In this document: one piece after another, positions 5,836-11,267 of the stretch | Layout: each line of letters starts with the position of its first letter | How positions within the stretch are numbered: the first letter of the stretch is position 1 | Assembly: GCA_028287545.1 (NCBI GenBank) | Contig: JAQBPL010000213.1 | Location: 1 to 11,267, forward strand | Direction of reading: 5' to 3' | Length of the DNA: 11,267 nt | Source of the DNA: Vulcanimicrobiota bacterium | GTDB lineage: Bacteria; Eremiobacterota; Eremiobacteria; Baltobacterales; Baltobacteraceae | Made by a program: the position numbers and the translations under genes | The notes under the pieces: generated by a model | Database searches by the model: none | The model's input: only the letters and a program-made list of their open reading frames with translations | What the model was told of the DNA's origin: nothing

Positions 5836-7202
5836 GGCTTCCTATCCGCGATGCTATCGCTGCTACTCGCGCTCGGGTTGTGAACGAGGGCGCTTTGCCG
5901 TCGTCGCTGCTCGTGCAGACGGATTCGCGTGCTATTGAGCGCGGGGCGACGTTTTTGGCGTTGCGCGGTGAGCGGTTCGACGGGCACCGGTACGTCGAGC
6001 AGGCGTATGCGCGCGGCGCGGCGTGCGCGATCGTCGACGACGCCGAGACGGTTCCGCCCGGCAGGCCCGCGCTCGTCGTCGCCGATACGCTGCAGGCCTA
6101 TCTCGATCTCGGCGCGCTCGCGCGTTCGCGGATCGCGGGGACGGTTGTCGGCATCACCGGTTCGACCGGCAAGACGACGACCAAGCAATTTCTCCTCGGG
6201 CTGCTGCGCGCGGCCGGGATTCCGGTGACCGCGACGCCGGAGAACGAGAACAATGAAGTCGGCGTCGCGAAGTTTCTGTGCGGCCTCGAAGACGGCGACC
6301 CGCGCGTCGCGATCGTCGAGATGGGCGCGCGCAAATACCGCGACCTCGACGTGCTGGTCGCCGCGGCGCGGCCCGACGTCGGCGTGCTGACCAACGTCGG
6401 CGAAGCGCACCTCGAGATCATGGGCAGCCGCGCGCGCATCGCGGAGACGAAGTGGGCGCTCCCGGCCGGGTCGCGGCGCGCGGTGCTCAACCTCGAGGAC
6501 GAGCCGTCCCGCGCGCGGGCGGGCGAACTCCCGGCGCTGCCGGTGTGGTACGGGATCGATCTTGAGCGGCCGCCGCACGGTCAGCGCGCCGTCGTGATCG
6601 AGACCGACTCCGCGTGGTGCATCGCGGAGGACGGGACGACCGAGAGCTACCGGTTGGCGATCGGCTTCCCCGGCGATCACAACCGCCGCAACCTCGCCGG
6701 TGCGTTCGCCGCCGCGATGCTGTGCGGTGCCGAACCGGGCGCGCTCGCCGCCGCCGTCGGCACGCTCGCGCTCCCGCACGGGCGGTACGAAGTGGTCGAG
6801 CTCAGCGAGGACGTGCGGCTCGTGTTCGACGCGTACAACGCGTCGCTCTCGGGGACGCTCGCGACGCTCGCGACGTTCGGCCGCGAAGAAGCGGAACGGC
6901 GCATCGCCGTGCTGGGCGGGATGGCCGAACTCGGTACCGACTCGCCGGTGATGCACGAAAAGGTCGGCGAGATCGCCGCGACGCGCGCCGACGTCGTGCT
7001 CGCCGGCGGACCGCTCGCGGAGGATACCGTGCGCGGCGTCGAGGGGGCCGGCGGCAAAGCCATGCGCTACGCCAGCAATGCGGAAGCGGTCGAATGGCTG
7101 CGCGCGAACTTGCGGCGCGGCGATGCGGTTCTGCTCAAGGGCTCGCGCGCGTACAAGATGGAGGAGATCGCGCGGGCGCTGGGCGCCGAGGTGTTCGCGT
7201 GA
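5832..7202 (+). CDS. murF: UDP-MurNAc-tripeptide:D-Ala-D-Ala ligase MurF
   Basis: MurF adds D-Ala-D-Ala to UDP-MurNAc-tripeptide with ATP, completing the cytoplasmic pentapeptide precursor. The 456-residue protein has the substrate domain with TDSRAIERGATFLALRGE (30-47) and FDGHRYV (49-55). The ATPase domain has GSTGKTTTK (110-118), ENENNEVG (137-144), VEMGAR (162-167), TNVGEAHLE (187-195) and the presumed carbamylated lysine in AETKWAL (204-210). The C-terminal part has HGRYEVVE (316-323), FDAYNASLSG (332-341), VLGGMAELG (360-368) and KGSRAYKMEE (436-445). YNASLSG departs from the more usual YNANP/YNAN-x-x-S form. The GTG start at 5832 overlaps the murE stop (GTGA). The first 40 or so codons use more T-ending codons than the rest. 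The stop overlaps the CofE-like gene in another GTGA junction. Confidence 0.95.
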   Translation: MRLPIRDAIAATRARVVNEGALPSSLLVQTDSRAIERGATFLALRGERFDGHRYVEQAYARGAACAIVDDAETVPPGRPALVVADTLQAYLDLGALARSRIAGTVVGITGSTGKTTTKQFLLGLLRAAGIPVTATPENENNEVGVAKFLCGLEDGDPRVAIVEMGARKYRDLDVLVAAARPDVGVLTNVGEAHLEIMGSRARIAETKWALPAGSRRAVLNLEDEPSRARAGELPALPVWYGIDLERPPHGQRAVVIETDSAWCIAEDGTTESYRLAIGFPGDHNRRNLAGAFAAAMLCGAEPGALAAAVGTLALPHGRYEVVELSEDVRLVFDAYNASLSGTLATLATFGREEAERRIAVLGGMAELGTDSPVMHEKVGEIAATRADVVLAGGPLAEDTVRGVEGAGGKAMRYASNAEAVEWLRANLRRGDAVLLKGSRAYKMEEIARALGAEVFA

Positions 7203-7897
7203 TCCCGGTTCCCGTTCGCGAAGCCGGGCTGCCCGACGGGCTCGTCGCGATCCCGGTGCGGACGCGGCTGATCGCTCCGGGCGACGACCTCGCGAGCGTC
7301 GTCGCCGCCGCGGTGCGCGGGATCGCACGGCCCGGCGACGTCGTCGCGATCGCCGAGACGGCGGTGGCGATCGCGCAGTCGCGTTTCATCCCCGCGGAGT
7401 TCATCCGCCCTTCGCGCTTGGCGCTCGCGCTCTCGCGCCGCGCAGGTGCGCTCGCCACGGTCAGCCAGCCCGAGTCGATGCAGCTGGTGATCGACCAGGT
7501 CGGGCCGCGCAAGGTCGTGTGGGCGACGCTCGCGCACGTCCTCGGACGCCTGCGCGGTAAGCGCGGCGTCTTCTACGAGATCCTCGGCGAAGCGATCGCC
7601 GCGATCGACGGATACACCGGCACGCTCCCGCCGTACGAACGCGCGATCGTCTTAGGACCTGCCGAACCCGACCGCGTCTCCGCCGAACTCGCCGCCGCGC
7701 TCGGCGTGCACGTCGCGATCGTCGACGCGAACGACTTGCATCGCGCGAAGGCGCTCGGCGCCTCGCCGCTCTTGGACCGCACTGCCGTCGAGCGCGCGCT
7801 GCTCGGCAACCCGCACGGCAACGGCGACGAGCAGACGCCGCTGGTCGTGCTGGCGTGGCGCGGCGACGGATCGAACCCGCTGGTGAGCGCGCCGTGA
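7199..7897 (+). CDS. CofE-like protein (F420-0:L-glutamate ligase family) inside the dcw operon
   Basis: This 232-residue soluble protein has no signal or membrane segment. Its N-terminal half follows the F420_ligase/CofE pattern: PVRTRLIAPGDDLASVV (19-35), PGDVVAIAETAVAIAQSRFI (45-64), IRPSRLALALSRRAG (69-83) and ESMQLVID (92-99). AAIDGYTG (134-141) occupies the place where, as I recall the family, CofE has its AGID motif, and VAIVDANDL (172-180) that of the I-I-S-D-S/T strand; acidic residues are kept at both. The G-R-P-(F/W)-R substrate motif that should follow is not visible. The C-terminus has GNPHGNGDEQTP (203-214). Known CofE enzymes use GTP and divalent metal to add L-glutamate to F420-0, but no other F420 gene is in view. 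Its place between murF and mraY, overlapping both by four bases, suggests a role in peptidoglycan precursor chemistry. That role is inference; family membership is the firmer claim. Confidence 0.7.
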   Translation: MIPVPVREAGLPDGLVAIPVRTRLIAPGDDLASVVAAAVRGIARPGDVVAIAETAVAIAQSRFIPAEFIRPSRLALALSRRAGALATVSQPESMQLVIDQVGPRKVVWATLAHVLGRLRGKRGVFYEILGEAIAAIDGYTGTLPPYERAIVLGPAEPDRVSAELAAALGVHVAIVDANDLHRAKALGASPLLDRTAVERALLGNPHGNGDEQTPLVVLAWRGDGSNPLVSAP

Positions 7898-8925
7898 GCG
7901 ACGTCAACCTCTTCGCCGGCTATCCGGCGTGGTTTTTCGTCGTGGTGTTCCCGATCGTCATGTGGCCGTTCGGCTTGGGCGCACTCGCCGTCGGCGCGCT
8001 GCTCGGCGCGGTACCGGCGTTCATCGTAACGGTGCTGCTGGGCAGACCGCTCATCGCCCGGCTCCGCCGTGCAGCCGCGAGGCAAACGGCGTACGAGGAC
8101 GCGCCCGAGACGCATCAAGTGAAGACCGGGACGCCGACCATGGGCGGCGTGCTCTTCGGCGTCGCGCCGCTCGTCGCGCTGCTCCTGCTGCCGTCGCGCG
8201 CGACGCTTGCGCTCGCGGTGCTGACCTATTCGTGCATGGCGATCGGCGCGATCGACGATCTCGCGAAGATTCGCGGAGCGCGGAACAAAGGGTTGCGCGC
8301 GCTTCCGAAGTTCGCGTTGACGGGACTCGCCGCGGTCGCGTTTCTGCTCGTCGCGGGACCGCAGCCGATGGTCTTCGCCGGCATCGGCCCGGTCGCGCCG
8401 TGGCTCTGGTACGGCCTTTCGGTGTGTGCCATTTTGGCCACGACGCACGCGGTGAACCTCACCGACGGTCTCGACGGTCTCGCCGCAGGGACGGTCGTGC
8501 CGCCGCTCGCCGTGCTGACGTGCGTCTCGGAGATGGTCGCCGCGCCGATGGGCGTTCCGCTCTTCGCCTGCGCGACGATGGGTTCGGTGCTCGGCTTCCT
8601 CGTCTACAATCGCCACCCGGCAAAAGTGTTCATGGGCGACACGGGCTCGCTGGCGCTCGGCGGAGCGCTTGCCGGCGTCGCCGTCCTGAGCGGCGCACAA
8701 CTGCTCTTGCTCCTCGTCGGCGGCGTATTCGTTGCCGAAACCTTGAGCGTGATCATTCAAGTCGCCTCGTACAAAACGACGCGGCGCCGCGTTTTCCGAA
8801 TGAGCCCGCTGCACCATCACTTCGAACTCGGCGGTTGGTCGGAGACGAAGGTTACCGCGCGCTTTTGGCTCGCTTCGCTCATCCTCTCGCTCGTGGGCTT
8901 CGCCCTGATCGCACGGTCCGCATGA
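7894..8925 (+). CDS. mraY: Phospho-MurNAc-pentapeptide transferase MraY
   Basis: MraY is a multi-pass inner-membrane enzyme that transfers phospho-MurNAc-pentapeptide from UDP to undecaprenyl phosphate, giving lipid I. The 343-residue product has about ten hydrophobic segments. Signature motifs are HQVKTGTPTMGG (74-85), AIGAIDDLAKI (116-126) with the catalytic aspartate pair 121-122, NLTDGLDGLAAGT (188-200), FMGDTGSLALGG (246-257) and MSPLHHHFELGGWSE (303-317) with the three-histidine motif. The GTG at 7894 is preferred because it forms a GTGA overlap with the preceding stop, as at neighbouring junctions. A further GTG at 7855 would add a 13-residue Arg-rich leader that overlaps coding sequence. 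The stop overlaps the murD ATG (ATGA). Confidence 0.96.
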   Translation: MSDVNLFAGYPAWFFVVVFPIVMWPFGLGALAVGALLGAVPAFIVTVLLGRPLIARLRRAAARQTAYEDAPETHQVKTGTPTMGGVLFGVAPLVALLLLPSRATLALAVLTYSCMAIGAIDDLAKIRGARNKGLRALPKFALTGLAAVAFLLVAGPQPMVFAGIGPVAPWLWYGLSVCAILATTHAVNLTDGLDGLAAGTVVPPLAVLTCVSEMVAAPMGVPLFACATMGSVLGFLVYNRHPAKVFMGDTGSLALGGALAGVAVLSGAQLLLLLVGGVFVAETLSVIIQVASYKTTRRRVFRMSPLHHHFELGGWSETKVTARFWLASLILSLVGFALIARSA

Positions 8926-10337
8926 ACATTTTCCCCGCCGACGGTCGCTTCGATCGCAACGAGCACGTCCTGGTGATCGGCCTCGGCCGCAGCGGACGCA
9001 CGAGCGTCGACGTCCTGCGCGACCGCGTCGGTTCGATCGCCGCGACCGACGAGGCGCCGCGCGAAGCGCTCGCCGAGGCGCTCGCGGAACTCGAAGCGCG
9101 CGGTGTGCCGTTCGTCGAGCCGGACGCGTTGGGCGAAGTGCTCGCCAAGACGTCGGTGGCCGTGCTCTCGCCCGGCATCCCGCTCACCGCGCCGGTCGTG
9201 CGCCGCGTTCAAGCCGCCGGCGTTCCGGTCTTCAGCGAGGTCGAGGTCGCGTACCGGATCTGCAAGGCACCGATCGTCGCCGTGACGGGGACGAAAGGGA
9301 AGTCGACGACGACGGCGCTGATCGGCGCGCTGTTCACCGCGGCCGGCAAAACGGTGCACGTCGGCGGCAACATCGGCAACGCGCTGATCGGAGAAACGGC
9401 GTTCGCCGCGGCGAGCGACTGGGTGGTCGCCGAGGTCAGCTCGTTCCAGCTCGAGTCGATCCGCTCGTTCAAACCGCGCGTTTCGCTGATCACCAACATC
9501 ACGCCCGACCACCTCGACCGCTACCCGTCGATGGAGGAGTACGCCGAGGCGAAGTTCCGCATCTTCACCAACCAAGGCCCGCACGACACGTTCGTCGGCA
9601 ACTTCGACGACGAGATCATCCGCACGGCCCCCGGCGAAGACGGCAACCGCATCAAGGCGCGCGCCCAGTGGTTCGCCTCGGAGCCGCGCCGCAACGCGAC
9701 GCTGTACCTGCGCGGCGGAACGCAGATCGTGTACGCGCCGCCGACCGGCGATCCGCGTCCCGTCGACGTCATGAACGTCGCCGACATCCCGCTGCTGGGC
9801 CGCCACAACGTCGAGAACGTGATGGGCGCGATCCTGGTCGCGCTCGCGGCGGATCTTCCGGTCGAGGCGATCCGCGAGGGCGTGCGCACGTTCCGCCCGC
9901 TGGGTCACCGTCTCGAAGCCGTCGGCGAAGTGGACGGCGTGCAGTTCGTCGACGACTCGAAGGCGACCAATCCGGGTTCCGTGATCGCGGCGATGCGTTC
10001 GTTCGACCGTCCGATCGTGCTGATCGCGGGCGGCAAGGCGAAGGGCACGGACTTTGCCGAGATGGGCAAAGTCATCTCGTCGCGCGCGAAGGCCGTCGTG
10101 CTGATCGGCGAGGCGGCGGGCGACATCGCTGCGGTCGTCAAACGCGCGACCGTCGCCCGCGCGGAGTCGATGGAAGAGGCCGTCGAGAAGGCGCGCGCGT
10201 TCGCCGCGCCGGGCGACGTCGTCCTGCTCTCGCCGGGCTGCGCGTCCTTCGACATGTTCCGCTCGGCCGAACATCGCGGTCAGCTCTTCGCGGACGCCGT
10301 CCGCGCGCAGCGCGGCTCGGTAACCGATGCTCGCTAG
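8922..10337 (+). CDS. murD: UDP-MurNAc-L-alanine:D-glutamate ligase MurD
   Basis: MurD adds D-glutamate to UDP-MurNAc-L-Ala with ATP in the cytoplasm. The 471-residue protein opens with a Rossmann-like UDP-binding domain, VLVIGLGRSG (16-25) and VLSPGIPL (81-88). The ATPase domain has GTKGKSTTT (123-131), GGNIGNAL (148-155), EVSSFQLE (171-178), TNITPDHLDRY (191-201) and the presumed carbamylated Lys211 in YAEAKFRIF. The C-terminal domain has GRHNVEN (293-299), FVDDSKATNPGS (342-353), IAGGKAKGTDF (368-378) and LSPGCASFDMF (436-446). Length and motif order are normal. Although it acts before MurE and MurF, its usual gene position after mraY is kept. The ATG at 8922 overlaps the mraY stop as ATGA, and the end overlaps ftsW by 11 bases. 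Confidence 0.96.
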   Translation: MNIFPADGRFDRNEHVLVIGLGRSGRTSVDVLRDRVGSIAATDEAPREALAEALAELEARGVPFVEPDALGEVLAKTSVAVLSPGIPLTAPVVRRVQAAGVPVFSEVEVAYRICKAPIVAVTGTKGKSTTTALIGALFTAAGKTVHVGGNIGNALIGETAFAAASDWVVAEVSSFQLESIRSFKPRVSLITNITPDHLDRYPSMEEYAEAKFRIFTNQGPHDTFVGNFDDEIIRTAPGEDGNRIKARAQWFASEPRRNATLYLRGGTQIVYAPPTGDPRPVDVMNVADIPLLGRHNVENVMGAILVALAADLPVEAIREGVRTFRPLGHRLEAVGEVDGVQFVDDSKATNPGSVIAAMRSFDRPIVLIAGGKAKGTDFAEMGKVISSRAKAVVLIGEAAGDIAAVVKRATVARAESMEEAVEKARAFAAPGDVVLLSPGCASFDMFRSAEHRGQLFADAVRAQRGSVTDAR

Positions 10338-11267
10338 CGGGTCGAGCCGCAAACGACCGAACCCCCCCGGCGCCGGCTTCGCGCGTGCAGCCCGCCAACG
10401 GGTCGTTCTCAAGCCGCCCGACGCGCTGCTGCTCGGCGCGGTCGCGTTTCTGCTGACGCTGGGCCTGGTGATGGTGTTCAGTTCGTCGAGCGTGACGGCG
10501 TACACGTACTATCACGACAACGCCTACTACCTCAAACATCAGCTCGCGTACGCATTCGTCGGCATCGTCCTGGCGTACGCGGCGTACCGGGTCGACTACC
10601 GCAAGCTCAAGACGCTCGCGCCCGGCGCGTTGGTGATCGCGATGATCTTGCTCCTGCTCACGCTGATCCCGCACGTCGGGTTCTCGATGGGCGGGGCGCG
10701 CCGCTGGCTCGGCTTCCACGCGATCTCGTTCCAGCCGTCGGAGTTCGCGAAGCTCGCACTCGTGCTGTTCCTCGCGGCGAAGCTCGCGCAGCTGGGCGAG
10801 GGCGTGCGCTCGCTCTCGCGTGGCGTCGTGCTGATCTTCTTCGTCACGTTCTTGATCGCGCTGCCCGTGTTCTTCGAACCGGACATGGGCACCGCGTCGC
10901 TGATGATCTTCACCGCGTTCGCGATGCTGTTCACGGCCGGCGCCCGGATCGAGCACCTGGTGCTGAGCGCGCTCGCGATGCTCCCCGCCGTGCTGCTCGC
11001 CGTCGGCTCCTCAGCGTACAAGCGCGCGCGCATCTTCGCCTTCATCAACCCCTGGAAAGACGCGCAGAACACCGGTTTCCACATCGTGCAGTCGCTGCTG
11101 GCCCTCGGCAGCGGCGGAATCCTGGGCCTGGGCCTAGGCGCGTCGCGGCAAAAGTATTTCTATCTGCCGGAGGCGCACACCGACTTCATCTTCGCCGTGC
11201 TGGGTGAAGAGCTCGGCATGCTCGGCGGGCTCGTCGTGATCGCGCTGTTCGTGCTCTTCGCGATCCG
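10327..11267 (+). CDS. ftsW: Septal peptidoglycan glycosyltransferase FtsW, N-terminal part (cut by window edge)
   Basis: The first 313 residues of a SEDS-family polytopic membrane protein are visible; the frame is open at the right edge. A cytoplasmic leader rich in Arg/Pro (1-30) is followed by TM1 ending in VMVFSSSSV (48-56) and several further membrane segments. SEDS signatures are ARRWLGF...ISFQPSEFAKLALV (124-146), FEPDMGTA (183-190), NPWKDAQNTGFHIVQS (241-256), LGLGLGASRQK (266-276) and LPEAHTDFIFAVLGEELG (280-297). Asp286 corresponds to the essential aspartate of the family. FtsW polymerises lipid II glycan strands at the septum with FtsI; its place after murD supports FtsW over the elongation paralogue RodA. 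The ATG at 10327 lies within the murD end and has only a weak ribosome site. A run of seven C at 10362-10368 falls in the leader region. Confidence 0.94.
   Translation, partial: MLASGSSRKRPNPPGAGFARAARQRVVLKPPDALLLGAVAFLLTLGLVMVFSSSSVTAYTYYHDNAYYLKHQLAYAFVGIVLAYAAYRVDYRKLKTLAPGALVIAMILLLLTLIPHVGFSMGGARRWLGFHAISFQPSEFAKLALVLFLAAKLAQLGEGVRSLSRGVVLIFFVTFLIALPVFFEPDMGTASLMIFTAFAMLFTAGARIEHLVLSALAMLPAVLLAVGSSAYKRARIFAFINPWKDAQNTGFHIVQSLLALGSGGILGLGLGASRQKYFYLPEAHTDFIFAVLGEELGMLGGLVVIALFVLFAI

Noticed and set aside
7573..8820. Open frame on the - strand opposite mraY and the CofE-like gene
   Set aside because: The composition is rich in Arg, His, Glu and Gln, as expected from reading the complement of membrane-protein codons; no domain is seen.
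8817..10505. Long open frame of 562 codons on the - strand opposite murD
   Set aside because: Low-complexity Arg/Asp/Val composition, no motif, and fully covered by murD and the start of ftsW.
1..11267. CRISPR array, tRNA/rRNA gene, insertion sequence, prophage or defence genes
   Set aside because: No spaced repeats beyond the MraZ boxes, no cloverleaf or rRNA-like stretch and no transposase or integrase motifs were found. Composition is uniform and gene order is that of a normal dcw cluster.

Overview
The window holds the start of a division and cell wall (dcw) cluster on the + strand, plus a short divergent pair of envelope genes on the - strand. The DNA is very GC-rich, with C/G-ending codons throughout and many GTG starts. 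The organism is probably a diderm bacterium with meso-diaminopimelate peptidoglycan. The partial gene at the left edge looks like an LptF/LptG lipopolysaccharide-export permease, and MurE carries the DNPR motif typical of meso-DAP-adding enzymes. The phylum cannot be fixed from the sequence. A deep-branching high-GC lineage such as Eremiobacterota/Vulcanimicrobiota or Armatimonadota is a guess.

Layout. Bases 1-738 (- strand) encode a small lytic-transglycosylase lipoprotein followed by the N-terminal part of the LptF/LptG-type permease, which runs off the window. Bases 739-894 are the divergent control region. It contains a good sigma70-type promoter (TTGCCG, 17 bp, TATAGT) and five GTGGG/GTGGA repeats in exact 10-bp register, the expected operator of MraZ. 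Bases 895-11267 (+ strand) read mraZ, rsmH, ftsL, ftsI, murE, murF, a CofE-like (coenzyme F420-0:L-glutamate ligase family) gene, mraY, murD and ftsW. FtsW is cut by the right edge.

How the genes fit together. MraZ probably represses its own operon. RsmH methylates 16S rRNA. FtsL, FtsI and FtsW belong to the septal peptidoglycan synthase. MurE, MurF and MurD are cytoplasmic amino-acid ligases building UDP-MurNAc-pentapeptide, and MraY moves the product onto the lipid carrier. Almost all junctions overlap (GTGA, ATGA or TAATG) or are separated by a few bases, so the set looks like one translationally coupled operon. The only gap of note, 20 bp between ftsL and ftsI, contains a five-codon mini-ORF.

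The unusual element is the CofE-like gene at 7199-7897. It sits exactly between murF and mraY and overlaps both by 4 bases. Members of its family form amide bonds with glutamate in F420 synthesis, which is not a known step of wall synthesis. Its N-terminal half fits the family well, while the C-terminal substrate motifs appear diverged. It is the best candidate here for an undescribed function, possibly a modification of the peptidoglycan precursor. No tRNA, rRNA, CRISPR array, insertion sequence or convincing terminator was seen.
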